Below are positions 54,178 to 63,560 of a stretch of DNA of 64,000 nt, in pieces (the first letter of the stretch is position 1; the number at the start of each line of letters is the position of its first letter). The stretch covers positions 62,001 through 126,000 of the forward strand of contig CALXOF010000007.1 of assembly GCA_944389945.1 (NCBI GenBank). The letters are read 5' to 3'. A program made the position numbers and the translations under genes. The notes beneath the pieces are model-generated. The model saw nothing but the letters and a program-made list of their open reading frames with translations, was not told where the DNA came from and ran no database searches. This stretch comes from an uncultured Kiritimatiellota bacterium (GTDB lineage Bacteria; Verrucomicrobiota; Kiritimatiellia; RFP12; DVOR01).

Positions 54178-56417
54178 GTCAACACCACTCCATTGGCTTC
54201 CACACGAAGGGAACGGCCGGCGGGAATCCCCTCGGCACGGAATTCAGGCATGGGGCCTCTCAGCGTCTCCCAGGAGAGAAGCACGCCGGGCGCGGCACCA
54301 TCCAGACGGAGTGTGACCGGCCCCTGCGCCTCAAGCGCGCCGATGGCGACCATGTCGCCGCGGCAGACCAAGACTGCACCAGATTGAAAGAGAACGCGCG
54401 ACAGCGTGAGCGTGCCACGCCCCTCCTCGCCGCCCTCCAAGACCCCCTCCCGCTCGACAATCAGCCGCGCCGACTGGGAAAACGTGAGGCTCCCTGTGCC
54501 GGCGAGCGTGGCGCCGCGGCGAAGAGTCCAGTTCCCACACGTCTTTTTACCGCACCAATTGCGCTCAAGATCCTGAACGACCCGGGTGCGAAGCACCGTG
54601 CGACCCGCGTTAAGCTCCACGGCGCAGAGCGGACAACAAGGATCCGGCGCAAGCATAACCGTGCCACCATTCTCCTTCGTGACGACGATACGCCCATGCT
54701 TCCAATAATCATACATCATGAGGCGTCCCCGCACGGTCAAGGTCGCCCCTGTCTCTGCGGAGAGGCGCAGGTCCCCATAGATATGGCCATCGCCGGCCAC
54801 AACGCCACCGCCCGCCACGGCGTGGAAACGTCCGCCGTAAGAAACCCAATGGGCATCGGCCACCGCCCCGCTCCCCAAGCGGACAGGCTTTTCCGCGGAC
54901 AAGTTGAGAAAAAGGCGTTTGCCGGTATAGCGAAACGTCCCTCCGTCCGCAAGGTCCAAGGCTCGGCACTGTTGGTTCAAGCGGAGGTTGTTGCCCGGCA
55001 CGGAAAGGGTAGTCCCCTGCGTAAGGGAAAGTTGCGGCGGCCCACCGCAAATCCCCTCAAACTGAACCTCCGCGCCCTGCTCCAAACGCAAGGTGCCACG
55101 GAACTTTCGCGAAGCATCGGCCGAGATGGTCAGCTTGCCCGGGCCATGCACCGCCAAGGTCGCGGTATCGTCAACCACGGCGGGACCGAGGCGCCAGGCC
55201 TGCCCCTCCATGCGAAAGTCCAACCTCGCCCCACGGCCCAAGGTGATGCCCGGCACCTCCGTGGCAAAGGCCATCCCCACCTCGGCGCGTTGTCCGGGCC
55301 CAAGCACAATGGAACGTCCCTCTTTCCACGCCTGCACAACGGGCGAAGGTGCGGGCTCGGGGGCCGAAGCAGGGGAAGCGTGGCCGATAGAACCCGGCAC
55401 CGAGACCTCCCGGCGAAGCAGACGCACGGCCAACCCACCGCCAACCACGCTGGCCGCCACGCACACCCCTAGTCCCAGCCAAGCCCGGCGGCTCATCACC
55501 GGGCGTTTTGGGGCGAGAACCGGCCAATGGCGCGTAGTGGGGTCCGGCGCTAGGAGCGCACGAAAGCGCTCCCTCCAATCCGAGCTCAGCGAGTCCTCCA
55601 GAAGCAGACGGACAGCCGGACTCTCGGCATAAGGCACCCCCGTGCGCAGGAGGAAGAAGGTCGCGCCCAGGGCATAGAGGTCGGCCTCTGGAGTCGGCGG
55701 ACCACCACGCAGACACTCCGGCGCAAGATAGTCCGGCGTACCGCGGACGGCACCGCGCAAATCCGCCAAGGTGGGTTCATAACCCGGCGGTCGAAGTGGC
55801 CCCGCAGCCACACGCGCCATGCCAAAATCCGTGAGCGTGACGTGCCCGCCCGCGGAAAGGAGGAGATTACCGGGCTTGATGTCGCCATGGGCAATGCCCT
55901 GCTCATGAAGATAGCGGAGCGCCTCGGCACTCTCCGCCCAAAGTCGTTCAAGCAACGGCAACGGCACCCCGCGCTTGGAAGCCAGCAAATCCGCAGCAGT
56001 GAGCGAAACAAGCGGGGTGTCCGCCGATGGAGTCGGTGCGTCCAACAGCGTGGCCGGGTCATCCAACGCCGCGCCACGCACCTCCGGCGTAACACCAACC
56101 AAGGTCATCAGGACATAAGGAACCGCCTCCGCGCGGCCGGTGAGCGCAAGCACCCCCGTACGCAGAATCTTGGCGACATGGGGATGCGCCACGTTCAGAA
56201 GCGTCGCCGCCATATCCCGGAATCGCTGTCGCAGAAAGTCCGCGTCTTTGCCCTCCGCGAGAAAAAGCTTGAGCGCGAAGAGCTGACCGGTGGAAGCATC
56301 ACGCACGGCATAGACCTCGCCCATACCGCCGCGCCCCAACCGGGCACGCACAAACCATTCGCCCACCCCCTCACCGGGAGCAAGCGCCCAAGGGACCTCC
56401 TCGCATTGCGCGTCCAT
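54174..56417 (-). CDS. Receptor-type Ser/Thr kinase with a beta-repeat external domain
   Basis: 747 residues. The cytoplasmic kinase (20-300) has LGRGGMGEVYAV, catalytic Lys50 in FALKLF, HGDIKPGN at 177-184 (Gly instead of the usual Arg in HRD), DFG at 197-199 and APE near 232. One membrane helix lies at 313-332. The outer 400 residues are strand-turn repeats with many Gly/Leu/Thr steps (LAVHGPGKLTISAD, GTGSLTFSQSARLIVE), similar to autotransporter-associated repeats. It may sense a wall or surface ligand and activate the sigma factor. It starts at 56417, not upstream, because a promoter lies just before it. Confidence 0.82.
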   Translation of the reverse strand: MDAQCEEVPWALAPGEGVGEWFVRARLGRGGMGEVYAVRDASTGQLFALKLFLAEGKDADFLRQRFRDMAATLLNVAHPHVAKILRTGVLALTGRAEAVPYVLMTLVGVTPEVRGAALDDPATLLDAPTPSADTPLVSLTAADLLASKRGVPLPLLERLWAESAEALRYLHEQGIAHGDIKPGNLLLSAGGHVTLTDFGMARVAAGPLRPPGYEPTLADLRGAVRGTPDYLAPECLRGGPPTPEADLYALGATFFLLRTGVPYAESPAVRLLLEDSLSSDWRERFRALLAPDPTTRHWPVLAPKRPVMSRRAWLGLGVCVAASVVGGGLAVRLLRREVSVPGSIGHASPASAPEPAPSPVVQAWKEGRSIVLGPGQRAEVGMAFATEVPGITLGRGARLDFRMEGQAWRLGPAVVDDTATLAVHGPGKLTISADASRKFRGTLRLEQGAEVQFEGICGGPPQLSLTQGTTLSVPGNNLRLNQQCRALDLADGGTFRYTGKRLFLNLSAEKPVRLGSGAVADAHWVSYGGRFHAVAGGGVVAGDGHIYGDLRLSAETGATLTVRGRLMMYDYWKHGRIVVTKENGGTVMLAPDPCCPLCAVELNAGRTVLRTRVVQDLERNWCGKKTCGNWTLRRGATLAGTGSLTFSQSARLIVEREGVLEGGEEGRGTLTLSRVLFQSGAVLVCRGDMVAIGALEAQGPVTLRLDGAAPGVLLSWETLRGPMPEFRAEGIPAGRSLRVEANGVVLT

Positions 56418-56424
56418 GCTCCTC

Positions 56425-56433
56425 AGTATACCA
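56425..56433 (-). promoter_or_regulatory. Extended -10 promoter of the kinase-sigma operon, leaderless
   Basis: On the minus strand TGG is followed by TATACT (56425-56430) and, 7 nt later, the ATG. GAGGAG lies in that gap but would not be transcribed if initiation occurs at the normal distance. Confidence 0.6.
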
Positions 56434-56621
56434 AAAGCGACACGCCCCCAATAGTGTCCGAGCAGCTTTCTCGTCAATCTGTAGGGTGCCAAACGCTACC
56501 TTATATAAATAAGGCCATCGTGAGACCGTTCCCCTACGTCAATCATCCCATACAAACACAGATATTCAGTTATCAAAGATCAGGCGTGATTGCTTCATGA
56601 CTGCACCACGCACCTTTGCCA

Positions 56622-56704
56622 AAGACCTGTCATTTGATTCCTCTAAATCAACATCAACCACGCTCCCTATAGCAAGATACGCCATCTCCAAGACCTGTCA
56701 TTTG
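56622..56704. repeat. Direct repeat in the divergent control region
   Basis: AAGACCTGTCATTTG occurs at 56622-56636 and again at 56690-56704, 68 bp apart. The region 56434-56836 is AT-richer and has no gene; an AT box ACCTTATATAAATAAGG lies near 56500. The repeats could bind a regulator of the kinase genes, of the triplet, or of both. Confidence 0.5.
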
Positions 56705-56836
56705 GTACTACACTCCCGTCCAAAAAAACAGAAACGCAAGGGATGGACTCGGTAGTAAGGCGCAACGTGCCAAACAGCGAAGAGCCCAAGCCCTTACGTT
56801 ACTCGGTGTCTTCTTGGAAAACGCGTTCAACGTAAG

Positions 56837-56866
56837 TTGGACGGTGGGGGTAAAATGTGGTAGACT
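56837..56866 (+). promoter_or_regulatory. Promoter of the paralogous triplet
   Basis: TTGGAC (56837-56842), 18 bp, TAGACT (56861-56866) with TGG directly before it. Confidence 0.6.
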
Positions 56867-56899
56867 GTTTTTATCAATCGTTGAACAAGGGATGTTGCC

Positions 56900-58141
56900 A
56901 TGAAGAAGGGATTTGTTTCGGTTTTCGCGTGCGCGGCGTTGGCGGCGTACGGCTTAGCGACACCATCGGCGAAGTGGGTGCCGGCGGAGGCCGATTTTGT
57001 TCTCACAGTACAAGGCCAGCCAGACCGGGAACGCGACGTGGTGCGTGCGTGGCGAGCCGCGCTGACCGAGGCCGGCGTGCCGGAAGGCCCCTTTCTCGCA
57101 GACAATCAAGTAAATACGTCATTGGCCATCGCCACCAGCCCGCTATTCTTCGCTTCTTCAGGCAACGGATTTGAGCGTTTCTTGACAACGTTCCTGGGAG
57201 CGAAAGACGACCTGGGCATCTACCCCGCGCAGTCCATCACGTTATCCTGGTGCCTCCCGGAAAAGATACCGGAAGCGCAAGACGCCGGCTTTGACTTCCC
57301 CCTGTTCGGCGAGACCTATTGCATCATCGAGAACCCGACCTTTGACCCCGAAGCCGCCATCGCCTGTATCGATGAGCTCGCGCAGGGCATCGGCACGGTG
57401 GAGCGTGTACCGCAGGGTGAATGGCAGACCATCCGCCTCACGGCGAAGACCAAGGCCGAACAACCCAATGCTCCAGATGTTCTGGGCGGGTGGCGGCCCA
57501 TCCCGGGCGGCGTGGTGTGTGTGCTGGGGGATGCCTTCGCGAAAGCGGATGCGTTGCTCGCTGGGAAGGTACCTTCGGCGGAGGGCGACGCCTCCGTGGC
57601 GCGTCTCTTCGAATCTGCCCCGAACAGCTCGTTCCACCTGTTGGCGCGCGACGTCAAAGGACTCTTGGAGCGTTACGTCACAGACCCGGAGCTCGTGGCT
57701 CAGCTCGACATGACCGTGGGGTGGCTCCGGACTGTCTCAGATCTTTGGGTCCAAATCGGCATCAACGAGGCCAAGGCAATCACGCTTGATATCGGCGCGA
57801 AGGCCGAGGATGAAGAATCGGCCGCCATGGTGCGAGATACGTTCATCGCCTATAAAATGATGGTGGGGGGCCTGATCGTCCCGCAGATTTTTGGCGCCCC
57901 GGATTCGCAGACCTCGCGTTGGTTGATGGGGACGCGGTGCGAAAGCAACGGAACCCTTGCCACGGCGAACCTCACGTTGACCATGGAGCAATACTGCGCC
58001 CTTTGGAAGGAGTGGAAGGCCATCGAGGCGAAGCAGGAGGCACAACGCGCCCTCCCCGCCATCGAGGAGCCTGACGCCGCCCCCATGACGGAAGAGGAGG
58101 CCCGCGCCATTCTTGACGCAATCGACTTTGAGGAAGAGTGA
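56900..58141 (+). CDS. Exported protein of unknown family, triplet member 1
   Basis: 413 residues. The signal peptide is MKKGFVSVFACAALAAYGLA. The body is alpha/beta without a known motif. It shares ordered blocks with the next two genes (YCIIENP, LLARDVKGLLERYVTDPEL, then a late AMVRDTFIAYKMMVGGLIVPQIFG), so the three are paralogues; this one is the most diverged and ends in an acidic tail. It probably works in the periplasm. No function can be assigned. Confidence 0.7.
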   Translation: MKKGFVSVFACAALAAYGLATPSAKWVPAEADFVLTVQGQPDRERDVVRAWRAALTEAGVPEGPFLADNQVNTSLAIATSPLFFASSGNGFERFLTTFLGAKDDLGIYPAQSITLSWCLPEKIPEAQDAGFDFPLFGETYCIIENPTFDPEAAIACIDELAQGIGTVERVPQGEWQTIRLTAKTKAEQPNAPDVLGGWRPIPGGVVCVLGDAFAKADALLAGKVPSAEGDASVARLFESAPNSSFHLLARDVKGLLERYVTDPELVAQLDMTVGWLRTVSDLWVQIGINEAKAITLDIGAKAEDEESAAMVRDTFIAYKMMVGGLIVPQIFGAPDSQTSRWLMGTRCESNGTLATANLTLTMEQYCALWKEWKAIEAKQEAQRALPAIEEPDAAPMTEEEARAILDAIDFEEE

Positions 58142-58203
58142 GCACATCCGCCGCTTCGAGAACGAAAGACTCCCATACCACCCAAGACAGAAAAGAGGTT
58201 CCC

Positions 58204-59328
58204 ATGAAACGTTGTCTGATTTTGTCCACAGTCTGTGCCCTCGCCGCGCCGCTTCTCTTGGCAGCGCCTGCCCCCACCCAGGCCATCCCCGGGACAGACC
58301 TCCTCTTCGTCGCCGACCGACTGGACGCCGACATCCCCGATCAGGCCCGCTGGGACGCCATCGAGGAAAAATACGCAGACCTGTTTGACGCCAACCTGGA
58401 CGATGTCCCCGACGACCTCCTTCCGCTCCTCAAGGCCGCCTTCGGCATGACCCCGGACGGCGAAATCAAAGACGTAAAGTCTTGGACTGTCTCCGTGACC
58501 TTGCCGAAGACCTTGGAAGCCTTTGCGCAACTCGACCAGGACAAATGGCCGGACCGGTTGGGCCTCTATTGCTTCATTGAGAATCCAAAGGCGGATTTGA
58601 CGGGCGTGAACGCCGCCATCGAGAAGTTGGTCACAGGCCGCCCGGACTCCGGCGCGCGACTGACGCACAAGGGGCGCTGGACTGCGCTTACCCCTCTCGA
58701 CCCGCTTGAGGCCGCCGGTATGCCGCTCATCGCCTGGTGCCCCATCGACCGCGGCTTCGCCGTCACGCTTTGCAAGGATTACGACTCCGCCGAGCAGGCC
58801 GTCGGCAACCGGGTCGCCCCCGCGCCGAAAACCCCATTGGCCGAGGCCTTCAAGGCTCCCTCCGCTCAGGGCCCTTGGGGACGCATTGTCGTCCGAGACG
58901 TCGCCGACCTGCTCGACCGCTACGTGACGGATCCCGTGGAACGGCAGGAAATCATGGAGTTCATGCCTTGCCTCTTCCAGGTGCGCAGTCTGATCGTCAC
59001 CGTTTTCTACCGCCAGGACGGGACGTTCCGTCTCTATGTCGAGGCCGTCACCGACTCCGCCGACGGAGCCATGCAAACCAGGGACATGCTCATCACGCTC
59101 AAAGTGATGCTCCGCCAGGGGATTGTCCCCCAATTCTATGGGACGCCCTATGCCGACCTCTTCGCCGGAATCATCGACTCGGCGCGCTGCGAGGCTGAAG
59201 GGAACGCTGCCACCCTCACGCTCTCCCTGACGCCGGACCAAGCCGAGGCCCTTTTGGATTTCGCCGCCGCCATCCAGGCCGCACCACCGGCGGAGGATGA
59301 CGAAATCCCCTTCGAAGTCTACGAGTAA
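58204..59328 (+). CDS. Exported protein of unknown family, triplet member 2
   Basis: 374 residues. The signal peptide is MKRCLILSTVCALAAPLLLAAPA. It is close to member 3: LLPLLKAAFGMTPDGE, SVTLPKTLEAFAQLDQDKWP, LGLYCFIENP, RIVVRDVADLLDRYVTDPVERQE. The repeated -GMTP(D/E)GE- and VVRDVADLL blocks define the family. It starts after an AAGAGG site; the upstream ATG frame would hide the signal peptide. Confidence 0.72.
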   Translation: MKRCLILSTVCALAAPLLLAAPAPTQAIPGTDLLFVADRLDADIPDQARWDAIEEKYADLFDANLDDVPDDLLPLLKAAFGMTPDGEIKDVKSWTVSVTLPKTLEAFAQLDQDKWPDRLGLYCFIENPKADLTGVNAAIEKLVTGRPDSGARLTHKGRWTALTPLDPLEAAGMPLIAWCPIDRGFAVTLCKDYDSAEQAVGNRVAPAPKTPLAEAFKAPSAQGPWGRIVVRDVADLLDRYVTDPVERQEIMEFMPCLFQVRSLIVTVFYRQDGTFRLYVEAVTDSADGAMQTRDMLITLKVMLRQGIVPQFYGTPYADLFAGIIDSARCEAEGNAATLTLSLTPDQAEALLDFAAAIQAAPPAEDDEIPFEVYE

Positions 59329-59386
59329 TTTCCTCACGAGATGCGTACAACACTGATTTGTCTTTAGCGATACGAAAGGAACAACC

Positions 59387-60583
59387 ATGAAAAGTAAACT
59401 GAGTCTGCCGACACTTGGCGCTTGCGCCGCACTTGCCGCTTGGAGCTTGACGGGGTGCAGTGACGAACCTGCCGAAACGCAAAACAACGCGAACAATAAC
59501 CCCAATCCCGCCTGGGCCGTCCCCGGCACGGAGATCCTCATTGTGGCGGACCGTCTAAACCAAGACGTCCCCAACAAAGCCGCCTGGGAGGCGCTCCAAA
59601 AGAAGACTCAAGCCCTCGTGGAAACCTCCGGCATCACCATTCCGGAAGAGCTGCAACCGTTGCTCAAGGCCACCCTCGGCATGACCCCGGAAGGCGAGAT
59701 GCCCACCCTGCGCCACGTGACCTACGCCGTGACCCTGCCAAAGACCGTAACAGCGTTTAGCTTGTTTGACCAGGATCAGTGGCCGGCAGACTTGGGCCTC
59801 TATTGCTTCATTGGCAATCCCGAGGCAAACCTCGATGAAGCAAACAAAGCCGTTGAGAAACTGATTGCGGACAATCTCAGCAACGAAATCAAACTGGAGA
59901 AGGACGGTCAATGGACCGTGCTCACCTCGGTTGACCCGGAAAGCGCCGGTGCGGATCCCTTCGTTGGCTGGAAGTCCATCGAAGGCGGGTTCACGTTCGT
60001 TGTCAGCGACACACAAGCGACCGCCGACCGCGCCGTCGGCAACACAGAGGCCCCCGCCGCGGACTCCCCGCTGGCCAAGGCCTTCCAAGCACCCACGGAG
60101 GCTGGCCCTTGGTGCAAAATCGTTGTCCGTGATGTGGCCGACCTGCTGAACCGCTACATCACCTCGCCCACGGACCGCCAGGAAGTCATGCTCAACGTGC
60201 CCTTCCTCTTCCAGATGCACGCGATCTCCCTCACCACCTGTTATAATCCGGATGGCAATATGCAGCTCACCCTCGAGGCCAACACTGAGTCCGAGGAAAC
60301 CGCCGTGCTCATGCGCGACCAGTTCATCGCGATCAAGGTGATGGCACACCAGATGATTGTGCCCCAGTTCACCGGGACCCCCTACGCCGAGCCCTTCGCC
60401 CAACTCGCCGATTCGGTCACCTGCGAGGCCACGGGTACCACCGCCACCCTCACCCTCACCGTGACCCCGGCCCAGGCCGAGGCTCTCGTGGACCTCTGTG
60501 TCTCCTACCAAGGTGCGCTCGCGAACGGTCCCTCCGGCGACCCCTTCGCGGACGACGAGCCTTACTTCGGCACCCAGGAATGA
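59387..60583 (+). CDS. Lipoprotein of unknown family, triplet member 3
   Basis: 398 residues. The N-terminus is a lipoprotein signal with LTGC, followed by an Asn/Pro-rich tether. The rest matches member 2 (LQPLLKATLGMTPEGE, LPKTVTAFSLFDQDQWP, KIVVRDVADLLNRYITSPTDRQE). Thus one member is membrane-anchored and the others are soluble. The function is unknown. Confidence 0.75.
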   Translation: MKSKLSLPTLGACAALAAWSLTGCSDEPAETQNNANNNPNPAWAVPGTEILIVADRLNQDVPNKAAWEALQKKTQALVETSGITIPEELQPLLKATLGMTPEGEMPTLRHVTYAVTLPKTVTAFSLFDQDQWPADLGLYCFIGNPEANLDEANKAVEKLIADNLSNEIKLEKDGQWTVLTSVDPESAGADPFVGWKSIEGGFTFVVSDTQATADRAVGNTEAPAADSPLAKAFQAPTEAGPWCKIVVRDVADLLNRYITSPTDRQEVMLNVPFLFQMHAISLTTCYNPDGNMQLTLEANTESEETAVLMRDQFIAIKVMAHQMIVPQFTGTPYAEPFAQLADSVTCEATGTTATLTLTVTPAQAEALVDLCVSYQGALANGPSGDPFADDEPYFGTQE

Positions 60584-60591
60584 TTCCCGGC

Positions 60592-60622
60592 GAAGGGGCG
60601 TGCGACCTTTCGCCGCCCCTTC
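60592..60622 (+). other. Hairpin between the triplet and the sulfatase
   Basis: GAAGGGGCG (60592-60600) pairs with CGCCCCTTC (60614-60622). No T-run; it lies 20 nt before the sulfatase ATG, which lacks a clear ribosome site. It may modulate expression of the downstream operon. Confidence 0.4.
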
Positions 60623-60641
60623 ATCCGTTCCGCACGTGGGC

Positions 60642-62135
60642 ATGACGCTTTCCAGAAGGTCTTTCTTGGCAGGGTGCGGCATGGCACTCTGCGCGGCGCG
60701 TTTGTCTGCGGCGCAACACCCCACCGCGCGTCCCAACCTCGTCCTTGTCTTCCCCGACCAAATGCGGGCTCAGGCAATGGGATTCATGGGCGCGGACAAG
60801 GTGCGCACCCCGCGCCTGGACGCCTTCGCCGCCGAGGCCCGCGCCTTCACACAAGCCGTCAGCAACTATCCAGTCTGCAGTCCCTTCCGCGCCATCCTCA
60901 TGTCCGGCGCCCTCCCCTGGGTGAGCGGCGTGACGGGCAACTGCGTCTCCACCGAGCAACGCCGCGGCCCGGAGCTCCGCGCCGACCTGGACTGCTGGTC
61001 GGATGTCTTGTCGCGCGCGGGCTACGACCTCTGCTATATCGGCAAGTGGCACCTGGACGCGCCCCATCGCCCTTGGATACCGACCTCCAATAACCGTGGC
61101 GACAAGAAGTGGAACGAGTGGTGTCCGCCCGAGCGTCGCCACGGCTTCAACCGTTGGCACGCCTACGGCACCTACGACAACCACCTGCGTCCCATGTACT
61201 GGGACACCGAGGCCGACCGTGACGGCTTCCGCTACGTCGATGCCTGGGGTCCCGAGCACGAGGCCGACCGCGCCATCGCCTTCCTGCGCGAGACAAAGGG
61301 GCCCTTCGCCCTCGTCGTCTCCATGAACCCGCCGCACACCGGCTACAAACTCGTCCCGGAGCGCTATAAAAAGCGCTACGCCGGGCTTGACCCGACCACG
61401 CTCGCCTCGGGCGATTACCCTCCGGCGGGCACTCCGATGGGTGATCATTTCCGCGAGAATATCGGCCTCTACCTTGCCGCCGTGGAAGGGGTCGATGAGC
61501 AGTTCGGTCGTATCTTGGACGCGCTCGCGGAGACCGGCCACACCGAGGACACCATCGTTCTCTTCTGCTCCGACCACGGCTGTTGCCTGGGTGCGCACGG
61601 CTTGCCCGCCAAGAACAACCCCTTCGAAGAGTCCATGCGCATCCCCTGCCTGATCCGTTGGCCCGGGCATATCGCCCCGCGGCAAGACGCCGGGCTCGTG
61701 GATGCCTTCGACCTCGCCCCCACCCTGCTCGGCCTCTTGAGCCAGCCCATCCCCGCGCACATGGTCGGCCGCAACCTCGCGCCCTATCTACTCGGGCAAA
61801 CCGGCACCGACCTCTCCGACCCTCGCCTTTACTTCCACCTCGCCGGCGGCGCGGTGGTGGACGCCTTCCCCACCCTGCCCGTCCTCCTCGGCCCGGACGC
61901 CCCGAAAAAAGGCCTGCGCTCCGGCAAACGCGGCCTGCGCGGCGCCACGACCAAGGCGGTCTTCGTCTATGACGCCAAGAGCCGTTCCTTGGGCGCCGCC
62001 CTCTGGGACCTCGCGTCCGACCCGCATGAGACCCGCAACCTTGCCGCCGAACGCCCCACCCTTTTGGCCGCCCAACGCGCCATGCTCAAATCCCGGCTCG
62101 CCGCCATCGGCGACCCCTTCGCGCAACTCCTGTGA
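60642..62135 (+). CDS. Tat-exported type I sulfatase
   Basis: 497 residues. The Tat signal is SRRSFLAGCGMALCAARLSAA. The catalytic Cys lies in NYPVCSPFRAILMSG (C-x-P-x-R, converted to formylglycine). LVFPDQMRAQAMG and CSDHGCCLGAHGL supply metal and sulfate ligands. Such enzymes remove sulfate from mucin or other glycans. The maturation factor could be the SUMF-like domain at 19.9-23.2 kb (inference). It starts an operon with trmB and the amidohydrolase. Confidence 0.88.
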   Translation: MTLSRRSFLAGCGMALCAARLSAAQHPTARPNLVLVFPDQMRAQAMGFMGADKVRTPRLDAFAAEARAFTQAVSNYPVCSPFRAILMSGALPWVSGVTGNCVSTEQRRGPELRADLDCWSDVLSRAGYDLCYIGKWHLDAPHRPWIPTSNNRGDKKWNEWCPPERRHGFNRWHAYGTYDNHLRPMYWDTEADRDGFRYVDAWGPEHEADRAIAFLRETKGPFALVVSMNPPHTGYKLVPERYKKRYAGLDPTTLASGDYPPAGTPMGDHFRENIGLYLAAVEGVDEQFGRILDALAETGHTEDTIVLFCSDHGCCLGAHGLPAKNNPFEESMRIPCLIRWPGHIAPRQDAGLVDAFDLAPTLLGLLSQPIPAHMVGRNLAPYLLGQTGTDLSDPRLYFHLAGGAVVDAFPTLPVLLGPDAPKKGLRSGKRGLRGATTKAVFVYDAKSRSLGAALWDLASDPHETRNLAAERPTLLAAQRAMLKSRLAAIGDPFAQLL

Positions 62136-62136
62136 T

Positions 62137-62733
62137 ATGACCGAAATCCTCCCCAACGTCCTTGAACTCAAAGAAGACGACCGCGACTTCCCGCTTCGCG
62201 ACCTTGTCCCAGAAGGCACGCCCCTTGAGATTGAGATTGGCTGTGGCAGCGGGCGCTTCATCGCCGCCAACGCCGCCAAACGCCCGGAGGTGCGCTTCAT
62301 CGCCGTCGAGCGCATGATGGAGCGCCTCCGTCGATGTTCCAAGAAAGCCCAGCAAGGCGCACTCCACAACCTCACCTTCGTCCGCGTTGAGGCCGGGCGC
62401 TTTGTCCGCGAACTCCTCCCGAACGCCTGTTGCCAAGCGCTTTACCTTTTCTTCCCAGACCCTTGGCCCAAGCGCCGCCACCACAAGAATCGCTTCTTCC
62501 GGCAAGAGATGTGTGACGTCCTCGCCAGAATCCTCGTTCCCGGTGGCGCCTTCTATATGTCCACTGACCATGAAGACTACTTCCGCGAAGTCCGCGACTG
62601 GCTGACCGCAGATTCCCGTTTCGAGCCCATCCCCGTCCTTGTCCGCCCAGAGGATGAGCAGACGGACTTCGAACGCCTCTTCCTCTCCAAAGGCGCCCCC
62701 ATCCACGACTGCGCCTTCCGCCTCAAGCCATGA
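62137..62733 (+). CDS. trmB: tRNA (guanine-N7-)-methyltransferase
   Basis: 198 residues. LEIEIGCGSGRFI is the SAM loop, and YLFFPDPWPKRRHHKNR is the TrmB signature. It methylates G46 in tRNA. It starts one base after the sulfatase stop. Confidence 0.93.
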   Translation: MTEILPNVLELKEDDRDFPLRDLVPEGTPLEIEIGCGSGRFIAANAAKRPEVRFIAVERMMERLRRCSKKAQQGALHNLTFVRVEAGRFVRELLPNACCQALYLFFPDPWPKRRHHKNRFFRQEMCDVLARILVPGGAFYMSTDHEDYFREVRDWLTADSRFEPIPVLVRPEDEQTDFERLFLSKGAPIHDCAFRLKP

Positions 62734-63560
62734 TTCGCATCGATCTGCACACCCACGCCTTCTCGGCACACACGGCCCCAAAGGTCATCGCCGGCCTGCT
62801 GGCCCTCGCCCACCGCACCTGCCCCGGTTTCGCGCCGCACGGCGATGGCACCGTCCCCGACCTCCTGCGGGCCGAGGCCGCCGCCGGCTTTGACCGCGTG
62901 GCGATCTGCAATATCGCCACCCGCCCCGAGCACCATGCCTACATGGCCCGCTTCCTCACCGCGCTCAGCTCCGGGGCCATGGGCGAGGAGGCCACCCGCC
63001 GCGTCATCCCCTGTGTCTCCCTCCACCCGCACGACCCCGATGCCGCCGCCCACATCAAGACCCTGGTCGACCTCGGCGCCCGCATGGTCAAGCTCCACCC
63101 CTACTCCCAGAACGTCGCCCTTGACGACCCCGCGATGATTCGCCTGATGGCCGTCATCCGCGATGCCGGCCTCCCCATCCTCTGCCACACCGGCCACGAC
63201 ATCACCGCGGGCGAGGACGACCTCGCCGCTCCGCGCCGTATCCTCCATGTGCTCAAAGAGGTGCCGGGCCTCCGCCTGGTCTGCGCCCACTGCGCCGCCT
63301 GGCGCCACCCCGAGACGCTCGACCTCCTGCTGGGCCAGCCCATCGGTGTCGACCTCGCCTTCCAACCCGCCACCGGCGTCGAGCCCATCATCCAACGCTT
63401 CGCCCGCGAGCATCCCATGGAGCACCTCTACTTTGGCAGCGACTGGCCCTGGGCCTCCCCCGCGGAACACGCCGCACGCATCGCCTCCTGGGGCCTCCCA
63501 CAAGCCCGCCTAAACGCCATCTTCGGCACCAACGCCGCCCGCCTCCTCAACCTCAACTGA
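62730..63560 (+). CDS. Amidohydrolase-2 family metal-dependent hydrolase
   Basis: 276 residues. Metal ligands in order: DLHTHAF (start), KLHPYSQ, CHTGHD, CAHCAAW and FGSDWPWASP. This is the amidohydrolase-2/TIM-barrel pattern (ACMSD-like). The substrate cannot be predicted. It overlaps the trmB stop (ATGA), so it is translationally coupled. Confidence 0.82.
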   Translation: MIRIDLHTHAFSAHTAPKVIAGLLALAHRTCPGFAPHGDGTVPDLLRAEAAAGFDRVAICNIATRPEHHAYMARFLTALSSGAMGEEATRRVIPCVSLHPHDPDAAAHIKTLVDLGARMVKLHPYSQNVALDDPAMIRLMAVIRDAGLPILCHTGHDITAGEDDLAAPRRILHVLKEVPGLRLVCAHCAAWRHPETLDLLLGQPIGVDLAFQPATGVEPIIQRFAREHPMEHLYFGSDWPWASPAEHAARIASWGLPQARLNAIFGTNAARLLNLN

